Below, one piece after another: positions 32,453-44,555 of a DNA stretch of 64,000 nt. A program made the position numbers and the translations under genes. The first letter of the stretch is position 1. Each line of letters opens with the position of its first letter. The notes beneath the pieces were generated by a model, which was not told where the DNA came from, made no database searches, and worked only from the letters and a program-made list of their open reading frames with translations. The DNA comes from Varroa destructor (taxonomy: Eukaryota; Arthropoda; Arachnida; Mesostigmata; Varroidae). The stretch is from NCBI RefSeq assembly GCF_002443255.2, contig NW_019211454.1:54677823-54741822 (forward strand), written 5' to 3'.

Positions 32453-32503
32453 TACTGACTCTAGGATATATATATATATATATATATATAGTACTGACTC
32501 TAG
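32453..32503. repeat. TA array framed by 12-bp direct repeats
   Basis: TACTGACTCTAG occurs at 32453-32464 and again, identical and in the same orientation, at 32492-32503. Between them is a TA array. The layout looks like a target-site duplication or slippage across a short unit. Confidence 0.8.
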
Positions 32504-32572
32504 AGTATTAATTAGATACTCATAGGCGCGAATCACCTCAAATAAGATGTGGTCTTCTATGATTTAGTGCAA

Positions 32573-32660
32573 ATTATATATATATATATATATTTATATA
32601 ATTATAATATATAAATATATAATATTATAATTATATATGTATTTATATAATATAAATTGG
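32573..32660. repeat. AT-only tract with nested inverted repeats
   Basis: Nearly 90 bases almost devoid of G and C, made of TA runs and palindromic ATAATTAT/ATAATATTAT units. Possibly a DNA-unwinding or matrix-attachment type tract; function unknown. Confidence 0.8.
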
Positions 32661-34106
32661 TTGACTTCATGTGCAAGCAAATTATATGCATAGTTAACTT
32701 AAAAACTTTATACCTAATTGATTCGACATAAATATAAAGATAAAGTTTAACATGTACTGATTGTAATTCTTTGAAATGACCCGTTTATTTACGTAGAATA
32801 ACTGGAACGGGATAAACATACGTACTTGGATAAAGGTAATACATGCTTCTTTGCGACAATACATCGCGTTCACAGAATTTCTTTTAGGCAATCGTTGAAT
32901 GAATTGACTGGCCTAGAACAATATTTTTAGTCCACAATGAAGTCCACGGATAACAGCGCATGATATATTCTATGGGTGTCAATTGTGTGGAGCATCATTT
33001 CCCCACTTGAGCCCCCATTCCACATATTTTGTGTGATCCCTTCTAAAATATTATAACCTATTGACTCGTATTTGTAACACTTTTACGTGCTTGTATTTGG
33101 ATTATTAGAAGCACAAAGTAGCAACTCAAGAGGGGTCGTCTCAAGAGGTTGAATCACATCATTTTTTGTGGGGTGAATTGGGGGCGAAAGTTTAAGAAAG
33201 CGGATTTTTTTCCTCCTCCAGGCTATACGTGTTGCCTCATTTAGTTTTCAAAGGGTTAGTCATACCGTGCAATTTAGAGAAACGCATTGTTCATTCTTAC
33301 CGAGAATGTACACGCGTTACTCATAGTGTATCCTTCTAAACAAGAGCTTTTCTCATATACTTATCAAGTTTTTTTGTGCTAGTACACGGATGTCGTCGAA
33401 AATTTTGGACTGCTCGTATATTTAACAAAAAAAATTAAGCCGATACATCATACGTTAGGATTCAACGAAAATTAACGAGATGCGGTTTTACTATGCCAAA
33501 GAATCTTCAGTTTAATCTTTACGATAACAACTTTCATACAAACTAGCATTTTACTCGACGAGTTAGTGGAAATACGTAGACCCAGGATTATGTGCCAGCA
33601 AATTAAAAGTTTTCTGTAAGCTGGCATATCGAAAAAAAAGTTCTACTTCTTAAAATAGCAAGATACGAAAGGTGCCGTTTATACAGTCCCTTAAGACCGT
33701 AGTACTGAGAACGGTTGAAGCACATAAAGAAATAGCCGAAATAGAAGGACAACTGTGTAGTTGTTGCTCAATGAAACGTTCCAATAGATTCAGATCGTCT
33801 TTCCTGTGGAGCGCTTTTTGCCGTGTCTCTACACGTTTGTCTGTGCGTGTCTGTACCCCGTCGATATAACAGAAGTCTACATCGCAGCCAAATTGGAAAC
33901 CCCCTAGCTACTGCATCTCGCAGCGCCGGTACGTATGGCTGAACCCAGCCCTAAGGGGTACAGGTAATGGACACAGCTGCCGGAGGCTTGCAAAGTTTAA
34001 CTGGCTAATATTTCGTTCGATGTCACTCTATTCAACATGTTTTTTTGAAACGTGGCATTGTTAAGCATCGAGAGCACGTCTGAAACCGGCTCCTGTTCTC
34101 TTTCAG
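32661..34106. other. AT-rich stretch with one excellent unassigned acceptor
   Basis: TTTTTTTCCTCCTCCAG ends at 33221 on the + strand and is followed by open frames in phase 0 (AIRVASFSFQRVSHTVQF...) and phase 2 (LYVLPHLVFKGLVIPCN...). On the minus strand ATGAGTAACGCG...TCG before a GTAAGAATG donor (about 33298-33321) could be a start exon. Neither is decided. Confidence 0.3.
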
Positions 34107-34168
34107 GATACATTCATGCTGCATTGCTTCTCCTGTGTAGCAGTAACAATGCTAATAACTGCTCACTT
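34107..34168 (+). CDS. Signal-peptide exon of the 34-kb secreted gene
   Basis: The acceptor TGTTCTCTTTCAG and donor CTT|GTAAGACT are both strong. The exon carries nine bases (DTF if translated) before the ATG and then 17 codons plus two bases. An upstream 5' UTR exon is expected but not located. Confidence 0.42.
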
Positions 34169-34488
34169 GTAAGACTAATGACAATTTTCGGCTCGCCTTG
34201 TAATGCATCTAGATGTATATAAATCGATATAAAACAATTAAATAATTATATTTTATTGTCAAGGAGCGTCCCTGTGATAAGAGTTGTATTCTAGCCATTG
34301 CTTCTAACAGGGGTAATGTGCTCAGTACATTCGGCCTCAGTGTCAAACTGAAACGTACATCTAATCCTGTATGGTTTGATATTAAACGGCAACGTTATAA
34401 CTGTCTGCTAGGACCTTCACGTTCATGCACGATATGTATGCACAGCCGTAAAGCAAATATAGTAATTTCTCTTCGGTCGGTTCACTAA
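34116..34488 (+). CDS. Small secreted Cys-containing protein (gene span, 2 exons)
   Basis: Exon one (acceptor at 34106, ATG at 34116, donor GTAAGA at 34169) and exon two (acceptor TTGCTTCTAACAG ending 34310, stop TAA at 34486-34488) join in phase 2 and give a complete 76-residue protein. Residues 1-17 (MLHCFSCVAVTMLITAH) are a typical signal peptide. The mature part is basic with WFDIKRQRYNCLLGPSRSC and a further TICMH, so three cysteines lie within about 12 residues. Size and layout fit a small secreted peptide or structural protein; no family is recognised. The start ATG lacks a purine at -3. An alternative phase-1 entry to exon one reads YIHAALLLLCSSNNANNCSL but then meets an immediate stop in exon two, which favours the model given. 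Confidence 0.45.
34311..34488 (+). CDS. Terminal exon of the 34-kb secreted gene
   Basis: 58 codons and a stop, entered in phase 2 (the first base completes a leucine codon). It begins GNVLSTFGLSVKLKRTSNP and ends NIVISLRSVH. No AATAAA follows closely. Confidence 0.42.
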
Positions 34489-37400
34489 TAATATGCCCGC
34501 ATGTTCACATATGCAGCGCAGGATCACTAAATCTCATATAGAACAACTTACCTGCGTAACAGGTAATGTTTTTACGGAAAACCAGAATTAAGGAAGTCGC
34601 GATTGCGTCGTACTGTATTTCGCCAGTTCCACAGAAAGCTAATTATACATATCCTCTGTATCGTTTGCGCTAACCGACCGTCTCTTGGGAAGCGCCTATT
34701 TGTACTTCTAGCTTCACCATCTACGTATATAAAGAGCCTTGTTTTTCAAAAAGAAGCATCGAATGTTGCTACGTGCGCGGGTTGATCTGTTGACCGACAC
34801 AATAGCATTCCGGCTCACCGAGTCCTAATTGGCCATTGCCAAAAAAGGCAACCCATGCAGCGGTTGGGCTCAGGTAAACATTTTGTCAAATGACCAACCT
34901 ATACATATATATAGCTAGATCCGAACGCTTCCGTACGTATATTCAAACACAAACTAACAAATTCAACGGAATTTATTTCATTAAAAACGTCTAGCATTGG
35001 GTAGCAGTCCAGGGTTCGATTTCGGTAGAGCGAATAACAGAAATTTAGACCCCGTCAGCGGTTAGAGGGTCGATGGAAGAGCGAGTCAATGTGATAGCTT
35101 GGTTACGGAATGAAAATGTGATGGTGACCGCAACTACCTTTAGCCTGCTTTAATTACTGTCACCAACAAAGACTCAGCCACTCAGTTCCCGGCTAGATTG
35201 AAGTTACATGCCTAGACGAATACATAACACTATAATAGCAAATAAGGAAAATTATGAAAAGTAATCGGCCCCCCGCCGACCCTATCTATCGATCAAAGGG
35301 CAGCTAGTGGCTAGTAGGGCAAAACTTGTTGGTAATGCTGATAGTTCTTACTAACTGATGACTTAAGGAGCAGGGGCTCCTGCCTGTATAAACGGGAAAA
35401 AACTGTGTGTAAATACGCTATTTAACGTCCGGATTGAAGTACATCGGTAACATGGCCATCGTTTCATAGTTGAACGGATGGTCTGATTAGATGTTGTTAC
35501 CTACGTTTAAAATCACCCTACTAAGCATTTGATTGTATACATGTGCCGATAATCGGCTTCATCTATTCTACCGGTGTTAATATCTGTTCCCTTTGCTTAA
35601 ACATAAGCTGTAAGATCTATTTGTAATATACCGAAAGCGCAATCTAGTTTGCCGGATCGTGTTTTTCCATAAACTGCGCAGCTAAAAACTACTACTAACA
35701 AAATAGCTACTACTCTGCCCAAAACACGTGCAATAGCCATACAAAAACCATAATAGCTATTGTCATTTTCACAAATCAGACCATTATGATATATATATAT
35801 ATTTTTTTTGTCTGTTTTACTGTGTAACTGGGGTAATTGTAAACTTCAACTAATTCAAATTATAATTATCATACATTTAACGTAGATAACGCGAAATGAT
35901 GGGCTTTCAATAAATATAATACTTGTAGAAAATCCATAATTGCTTACTATCCTAATAAAAAAAAAATAGTTTACGAGTTCATGGTTGGTTTTGTACGCAA
36001 CGTTTACAAAAAAAAAAAAAAAAGCTTACAATAAAAAATTTTAAAGAGTCCTTTCTTTTAAACGGAACAATATCAAAGCTTAGGAACTTGCAATAGCTAT
36101 CTGAAATGGGCGTTCAAATTTTTCTCGTTTAAAAATTAGGCAAGAGCAAATACCACAGACTAGTATTGCATTATAAAGTGATAATGGAAAATAAAATTAT
36201 TTTTACTACAAACGTGTATTAATAAACCAACCGATTGTCGCGTGCATATAAAGCGTTGTAGAGCATCTTTTTATTAATGCCAAGGTACGTAAGGCTACCA
36301 GAGTACTATAATATCACCCTCTATTATTTATGTTTACTTAGACCACTGAAAGTTACCTTCAGCGTTAAAGCTGTCTTCAGCCTTCATTCATTCAACGTAT
36401 CGCATCCAAGTATTACCCCTTCCAATATGGAGGTGACGTCATTCTATACTCCTTTCATCCACAACCGGTTAGCATCTAGCAAAGAGTCTTGAAGAATCGT
36501 CTTTACGACGTTGGGAGGTTGTTTCTCAGGTCAACTTTTGAACGAGTTAAACGAGTCATTCTCTATTCAGCAGTCGCCAGATACGAAGGCCGAGTCGCTG
36601 AAGTATTTCATCACATCCAAATACTGAGTCTTTTTCCTCTGCCGAAAGTGACAGTATACTCAGTGGAGAGTCTCAACTTAAGTTCACGCCAGGAGCAACT
36701 TATATAAAGTGTATATATATATTGAGATTGGATACGATCGAGCCATACCCTTTTGATATTGCGGACAACGCTACTTGATCGCCTAAACTCTATTTTCGTT
36801 TTCAGGCACTGTATCCACACACAATGATTAAGAAGAGACCGTTACCTACAGGAAGTTAAGTATAAATAGCAACGTTGCAAAGCTCCGGTCGATTTGCAAT
36901 CTGTCGAAATCGATGCTTTAAAAAAATATCGAAAAAAAAACAGATTCTGATTGATTTATCTACCATACTAACAAGTGAAATTACTAATGACTTAAGAAAT
37001 ACCCGCCACTCCTTCGCCACTATTCGTTTCAATATCGCCGCTATGCATTAGAACACGATTTTCTGTAGGAATCTAATGTAGACGCCGTCAAATCTGATTC
37101 CCAGCATTTCAGAAAATCACCATCTACACGCGCAGGTCCCATAGCACAGAACTTTCATCCCCTGCAACGAATTCGATAGCCCTTCAAGAATTTAAGTTAG
37201 AATTGTGCGTTGCCCCTGTGCTCGGCTGTTCTTCATGTCCTTTCCATTAGCATCGTCCGATTTCTGTGGTCGTCATTTGCATATCTTGCCCTTCTCAACT
37301 CTCACGCGCTCTCCTCTAGCCGTTTTGCCTCTTGGATACTTATCTGTCTGCCATATCAGCTCTTTTAACTTATGTACATGCTTGAATTGCTCATGACAAT

Positions 37401-38281
37401 TGCCCACACAGTCACACTCCTCGATATTATAGCCCAGTTGACCAGCCTAGTACTCTCACACAGCAAGCACTTCGAGCTATAGCTTTGTTATACATTGACG
37501 AACGGCAAGGCATAACATGAAAACAGATCGGCTGGCCGTCTTCCTAACTGCTGGGAACACAAGATGTTGAAAAGGTGGGCACATTGCTATGTGAATAGCT
37601 TCTAAAGATTGAAAACAAGTTTGATGGAAGGTGCAGCGTCAGATCTCGATCAGCCCTCCATAGGGTTAAGTAAACGCTCTGCGGTCACGGCAATATTTCA
37701 ACGTGTGATACCTTTCTTGAACTACAGCTTGGTCGTAACGTGTTCCACCGACGATTTCTATGTTGTATATATAGCCTACCTTTCTTTGCATGACGGGGTT
37801 TGTGACAGCGTTTATCTTCATTCATTCAACTAATCCAGGCTAATCTATCCTGTTTCAATTCATTTTATGATCGTATGCGGTTTCTCTTGTGTGTCACACT
37901 ACGGCTGAGATATAAGTTTGATTTCAATATGTTAGTGTTAACATAGCGATATCACTTTGATGTCTATGGTGTCCATTTTTGCTCGCCAATATTCGCTAAA
38001 GTTTGTTAACTATCTACACAGCTCCCATATACCTAACTATGTACTTTAAGCATCTCTTACCATGTGCCTCTTTCTGACAGTGCTTTTTCTACGGCCGATG
38101 CTATTATATAAATATGAAACAAGTTCACAGATTAATTATAACAACAAACACGTACGTATAGTTCTTTTCTCTTTTGAGCTACTTACCCTTTTTGTCTAAA
38201 AGTATGCTTCGCGCTTATCTTAAGTATCCGTTTCAGCCCAGACTCAAAATTTTCCTTTTTTCTTTTTTTGTTTCTACACAG
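34489..38281. other. AT-rich stretch, no supported gene
   Basis: Contains poly(A) runs (about 35954-35966 and 36007-36023) and short TA runs. The 36.2-36.8 kb region has moderately long open frames on both strands without motifs. Nothing is called. Confidence 0.4.
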
Positions 38282-38382
38282 CTGGCAGTTTTTTTGTTGA
38301 AGTACTGAAAAAATACCTGACAGAGCTATCCGATCTTTTTCCCTTCCCCGGCTCAGATCATGGAAAAGTATTCGCCCTCTGA
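38282..38382 (+). CDS. Candidate terminal exon, weak caspase-p10-like start
   Basis: A superb acceptor (long CTTTTTTTGTTTCTACACAG tract, ending 38281) opens a phase-1 frame of 32 codons to TGA. It reads GSFFVEVLKKYLTELSDLF, then PFPGSDHGKVFAL. The GS(F/W)F(V/I)xxL start recalls the p10 subunit of caspases, which would be followed by about 40 more conserved residues that are absent here. The match may be chance, or the exon may be a decayed or truncated fragment. No p20 exon with the catalytic QACxG box was found. Confidence 0.25.
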
Positions 38383-40394
38383 ATGCACGACGTAGGCTCA
38401 TCACACCTAACCGTTCTGTCTGTTCCCTAATTTCGCCATGACGTTAATTCAGGACGTAGGATGATGGCAGAAAATGATTTAAGCAAGATGAACCAAGAAT
38501 TCAATCGCAAATGCTACATGTGACACTTGTGGCCATCGATTAGCCGTTCAGATATCACCCTTTCGTACCATTTCCCATTAAATCATATGTATCATTTCGC
38601 CAGGTAGCAAGGGTGATCTTAAAGAAGTTCACCAATGATGTTTTACGTTGATTTTTGTCAAAGTTAGGAGCTTGAAGGTGACTGCTCAGTGAAAGTAGAA
38701 AGTATAAATAAAAGATTCAGCGAATACGGAGGCTACAACGAAACCTTTTATTCGGTGGGCGGCTTTTGTCGTGTGTGGCTTCGCGTTACTATGGAAATGG
38801 ATAACCTACCTTCATGTGGCGAATCTTTTCAATAGCCTGGCTGGCTCGATGCAACTGGGTTAACTGCCTAAGTCGTAGGGAGCAATTCTCAATGGCTCAT
38901 GCAGTTTCAACGCAAAGGATGATTACTTCCGGACGAAGGTCTGATTGAATCCTAGTTCTAGGTTCTTTCGTAGCCACCCTTTCCGATTTATGGTTTAGAT
39001 TAGTGCCACCAGACACCAGTTGCCATCACTGACAAAAATTGGTGCCAGTGTGGCGCTCGACACCGGGCGAGATTCTGAGATACAACATTAAATCATAATT
39101 TCCTGTAGGATTCAGACAATATATAGAACATCCAAGTATTTGAGCGAATTCGAAGGAGCTTAGGTGATTAATAACAGTTTCGTGGCTGCAGCGTGTTATC
39201 GGAATTGTTTTTTAATTATTTGTCAGCCATCTTGCTTCAAAAGTGCCTTCAGATAGTAGTCTTCAAAATTCACACAATTTGCGGAGCGGTGTCATCGTAC
39301 ACAAACCAAATATCCCGCGCTGTGTCCACAATGTGATGAGCTACAGTTTCATTTCAGTAGAAGGCGTCAAAATTTGCACTTTTTTCCATCTGGAGAATCT
39401 TTCGTTAAGAAATTCGTCCGAGTTTAGCTTGCACTCACAATACAATACCGTTACAGCGCTTTTATGGATGGTAGGAAAGGGAAGTTTTTGAGTAACTTAT
39501 TATCCAACTTAATAGCTTGCCTGACATTAAATACCGTTCATGGCATTGGTTAGACCGAGGTTTCAGCATGTTTGTGATTTGACTTGTAACGGTCAAGAAA
39601 GAAACCACCTAGCAACGCCCATAGCTAACGGTGCTCTCCACTAACTACATACTTCCAGCAATAATGCTACAGCGGATACACTGATGAGTGCACACCGAAT
39701 CTTACCCAATGACGGAAGTTAGCTAAAAGTATTGTACCTAAGAAAAATCTATTCACTTTCTATCAGATAAATGGCTGCTTTCGCAGATTTCCGTACACGA
39801 AAGGGTAAATAAAGCCCGCATCGTTATAGCGTGCATTGTTCAAGCAAAACGCCGAAAAAGATGGGGATGTGGTTAGCTCTGCGCAGTGTTCGTTGGGCTT
39901 AAAATTGACGGATGGACAGCGAAAATTTCAGCCCTGTAAAGCCTGTTCTCGTCAGCTCATTATCGTTGGGCGAGATGATCACTAATGACGGCTTTTCACA
40001 GCCCCGTATAACATCATTGCTTTGCCAGATACCCCTACCCCTCACCTTCTATTTCATTTGGGGGCTTAGTCGGAAAAGAAGCCAGGCTCGGAACAGGCCA
40101 AAGCGATGGCCCATCTGAGGATCGTGCGGGTCATTTGGTCCTCTCTTACAAACATCGAACCGGAAAGGACACCACGCAAGAGGGAGTGCACCCAATGGTA
40201 GACGAAGCAGAAAGAAGAGCGCTTCGGTCTTCGCGGCAGCCGCCACTGCCGTCGCGACCATCAAAGAATAAATACATGACTGGCGCTGGTGGTTTTCGTT
40301 GTCTGCTACAGTGCAATGACTAGCCGCTCCTCGCCCGTTCCGTTGCTGTTCTCAACCGTCACTAGCCGCTTCCGTGCTAACTAGTTCGTCTCTT

Positions 40395-40396
<2 letters not shown>
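38383..40396. other. No supported gene
   Basis: Mixed composition with scattered open frames. GC rises from about 40.0 kb. No exon has both good signals and a distinctive product. Confidence 0.4.

Positions 40397-40446
<50 letters not shown>
40397..40446. repeat. (TC)25 microsatellite
   Basis: About 50 bases of perfect TC dinucleotides inside a GC-richer island. On the minus strand this is a GA tract, similar to GAGA-factor-binding repeats found in arthropod promoters. Confidence 0.95.
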
Positions 40447-40448
<2 letters not shown>

Positions 40449-43400
40449 CCCTTGAAAATGTGCTGAATCGTTAAGATTTGAGCAGGTTCTAAAAGCGCGG
40501 ACTTGCTATTTTCTCGTTCACTTATAAAAGATTTTTGGCACATGGCGCTCCACGCACACTAATGCTCAGCTTCTCTTACCTCTCAGTGGGGGGAAAAAAA
40601 GGCTCGAGGATTCGACAGGCAAGGTTCTAGGTATGATTAGATGGATTCTGTTCACTATGCACGCAGCTGCTGTCTCTGCGACGAGGAATAGTGAATCCGA
40701 TAACTCGGTTCGCTGTGCCGGCCGGGAAGACGGCACTAGAAAACGCTGATGCGAAACAGTTCCTTTACCGTCGATTCGCTAGGGATAAACATTGAGCTCA
40801 AACATAGCATTGTGCGGTAGCTGATAGAATCGTCTGCTCCTACCGCAATCGCAACGTAGTTGAACGTATAAATACTACTACCACAACGACTTTAATGCTA
40901 CAGCGCGGGGGGCGCATCCTCAAGAAGAAAAGAAAAGGGAAAATCGCGGAAGGGAGGAAGTATGTGTAAATGGACAATAACTACATCGTACGGTGGCGAC
41001 GATGTATGGGTGAGCCGAGCTATACGCCGAGGATGGGTAGTCTGATCATTCCACCAGACGGCTTGCAGACATAATTATAGGCCTATAGGAAAGTTAACTG
41101 CTTTTTCTCTATCGCTCTTTGCAGGCTCCGAGCGAGACGCTGATCTGAGAGACAGCCTCACACATGGAGGGGAAGCCTGCTGTGGCATTACATCGAGCGC
41201 GGTGAGCGGCAGCGGTAGCAGTGGCAAATTCTAGAGAGCCGAAGCGAACATCCACAAACACGGAACGAAAAGTTGTACAGCGACAAAAAAGCCAGACGTA
41301 CAATGAACGTGTTTCTATATGTGTATAGTGGCCAGATGGTTGGCAGATGGCCCATCGAAACATAGATCTCCGTTATTCACCGGAGAAATACATCGAGTCA
41401 GCAGTTGCCGTTTATAAGCGCTTTATAACTTTTGCGAAGTCTTGTTTTGAATTCGTTTGATAAATGTCACTATCACATCGGGTACTGTTAGATCGGTGGA
41501 AGCATATTCATTTGAAGGATACCATTACTATGCTTTTACACGATATTTTTTGCCCACATTTTTTTCTTACGCTACAAGTCTAAATAAAGGAACTTAAAAA
41601 GGAAATATGACGGTCATATTTGTTGATGTGATTCACTTCCTGTGTAGCTAAGTTTACCTGTGAACTTAGCGGCAGCCGATCGTGCTACGGTTTCCACTTT
41701 GCTATAAATGCTTACTCTACGTTCTCCTACTGTTGTCGCAGCGCGCTCCCTCGTCGATGGCAGAGACCTGCTGCAAGAGTGCAAGCAACCATAGGGTACC
41801 ATACCAGGGGGCGATTCTCGTGCCCATAGCAAGGGGGCCATATTATCCGGCAAAAAATTAGAATAATCTGATGAAAGATCAGGCCCATCTTTTTTAACCA
41901 GCGCGTGTGCTGATTCGCATCTTTTTATATACCGCGTTGCTACATATCGCTGACACCAACAGATACTTTTTCGGCAGACGAAATTATCTTCATTCGGAGA
42001 TACGACGCTGGTTGTACAATGAAGCGAGGATCAGATTCGTCCACTTGACCTACTCGTTAGAAGGCTGAAATAACTTAGAACAAGTTATTCTCCAGTATTG
42101 GTCCCGGCTGAGATGTTCAAAGGGCTGACAACAATTTGCTAAAATTATTATATTAATTATCTCAAATATTAGCACCAAGCTAGTTAACAAGGCTGTACTG
42201 TACACTTCATCATTGCTACACCTCAACACACAGTGTCCTATGTGCGTAGCGCTGTTGAGGATTGAAATATTTTTGAAGAAAGTAATAGATAAGCATTCGG
42301 CAAAATTGAAGTTCGCCCTAGCATTTACCGGAGACCCCCTTAAAGCAGAGGCCTACCCAAACTTCTGCCGTACCAATGCTTGCGACTAAGGAGCTAGCTA
42401 AACAGGGTTCTCGATTTTCATTTGCGCCAAATATCTACAAAGCGTTTTGTACCGCCTAGAACTAGCTTGAGAAGCGACTTTACCGTCCTGGAGGATTCAG
42501 TCTGCGAACAATTTTCACCTGCGGGCTAAGGCAACTGTGATTTAAACTTACCATTACTTACACTTAACTACAACATAATCTTCTATTCAGCTCGATTCAA
42601 AGACGTTTTACGAACTTTGCATCAATGCTATTGGTTCACTCGAACTATACCCTCGGAGACAATGTGACTGACCAAATTCTATTGGCTATTACATGCCCAG
42701 CCTACACTAGAATATCCTATTGAATGTGTGGCACATCATGGCGAAACTGTATAGCCATTATAAACTACATTCAGCGAGATTCTTAATATAATTTGAGTAA
42801 CATAGGGCGTAATCCCTGGAGAATGACGGTGTCCTTTTGATGAACGGTGTAAACACTAACAGAGAAAAGCTCTCTTCGATTCCGCGTCGCAGTCTCACGA
42901 ACAGGAAGGATAACAAGAATATAGGATAGATAGATCGTATATAAATATATACATCTGTCTAACTGAGGTGAAATATGTCGGAACAAACAGCCCTATGCGG
43001 CTTCTCTCACCAAGAGGTTATAACTGCTTGTTTATAAGGTTTTGAGAAGATGTTTGATTAGTTGTTTTCCTACAAGGCGCTCTACGACGCTTCGGTAGGT
43101 AATAGGTTACGACCTTCGCATCTGGCTATCAGACATGAATAACGGAGTCTCCCAACTGACTTCTCGATGCAGTCTTGTCCCATTTGTTATATATAAATAG
43201 ATGGGGAAAAGCCGATGTGATCTTGACAGCATTGTACAATAGCCAAGCGACTACCTAGTTAACTCGAAATAAATAATACATAGGAGGAGGTCTATACGGG
43301 AAGCTCTAATCAGATCGTGAACACTGCCTAACATAAAAAACGGCACCGCTATCTATCATTGTTATAATATCTATTTATTGGTTACATAAAAAAGGAGAGT

Positions 43401-44200
43401 GACGCAAAATGTTGCAGTTAAATCTACAGTGCAGCAGATTGTCGCTATGAAAAAAACGCTCTGCCGAAGTCATTTGAGCAGTGTAATGTTAAAATCAGTG
43501 AATAACATCTATCGATTCGTACAGTAGACGTTATGACAAACGTAAACGTTGAATCGGCTATAGAAATGCATGTATCTGAAGTTTGTTTACCGTAATCCAG
43601 CCGCGGTGGTGGATGTCATTCGAATTCTGTTCATTCATCTATTGATGGGAGGCATTTTTGAAAACTAACTAACTTCTAGTCATTGGGACCACTTGTAACT
43701 GTCCGCGTCCCGTTTGTTGTAACGTTACGCTACTTGTTGGAAACACGCCACCAGAATATGTGGCATTTACTCCTATAAGGGTTACATTATTCCTTTTCAA
43801 CGTAACAGCACCAGGCAGTGTGGAACTTCTGGAACCTAGTCACCTCACATATCTACACTCATAGGTTCCGTTTCTTGCACCCACAACCACCGCTCCGAGT
43901 TTGTTTAGCATTTTCTGAATTGCCCACCGACCTTAGCCACTGTTCACTTCGGCAGCCCCTTTCAGTGAATGCCCTCATCGTCTCCTGCTGTCGATACACA
44001 GCGACGGGGGTTTCCCTCAACTCGTTTTTCGATGTTTCCCGTATGTGACCTGCCCAAGCTTGGACGAACGATGCCCGCAATGGCGGCTCAACGCTGGCGA
44101 TGGCCGCCGCGAAAGTGCAGCAATGGCAGGCAGCCACAAGCGATAAATGGCTATGTCGACAACACCGGCAACCAGGTCAGTTTAGGCTGCTGGCAGGAGT
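40447..44200. other. Mostly AT-rich, GC-richer 40.4-41.4 and 43.8-44.2 kb
   Basis: An acceptor ending at about 42590 (ATCTTCTATTCAG) is followed by open frames in all three phases. Another acceptor ending at 43678 opens a 61-codon + frame containing TTCNCPRPVCCNVTLLVGN to a stop at about 43865. Neither can be tied to a gene. The rest holds nothing I can name. Confidence 0.3.
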
Positions 44201-44508
44201 TTAGGTCAAATAGAATCTGCAAGTTACGTGAATAGCTTTCACGCCAGAGACGTAGGACAACAGGGCGGTGACCCCGGCCACTGGCCGGCAGACTGGCCCT
44301 CCTTGTGCGACACGACGAAAACAAGAAGGTCGGGAGTAATCGCCGGCCGTTAGGAGGAGCCCAACCGAACCCTTACCCCCCACACTTTATGACAGCAGCG
44401 CCGCTTCTGCTATTCCTGCTGTTGTGGCCACACATGATGTCTTGGGGTGTAATACGGCTGTCGCTGTATACTAGGTATAAGCTTGCGAAGGGGGTGAAAG
44501 CAGGAGGA

Positions 44509-44555
<47 letters not shown>

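Noticed and set aside
34990..35040. B-box-like GGTTCGATTTC suggesting a tRNA
   Set aside because: No A box, acceptor stem or cloverleaf pairing can be drawn around it.
43679..43865. 61-codon + frame with CNCPRPVCC after an acceptor
   Set aside because: Cysteine clusters are attractive, but no upstream exon, donor or family supports it, and frames of this length occur by chance.
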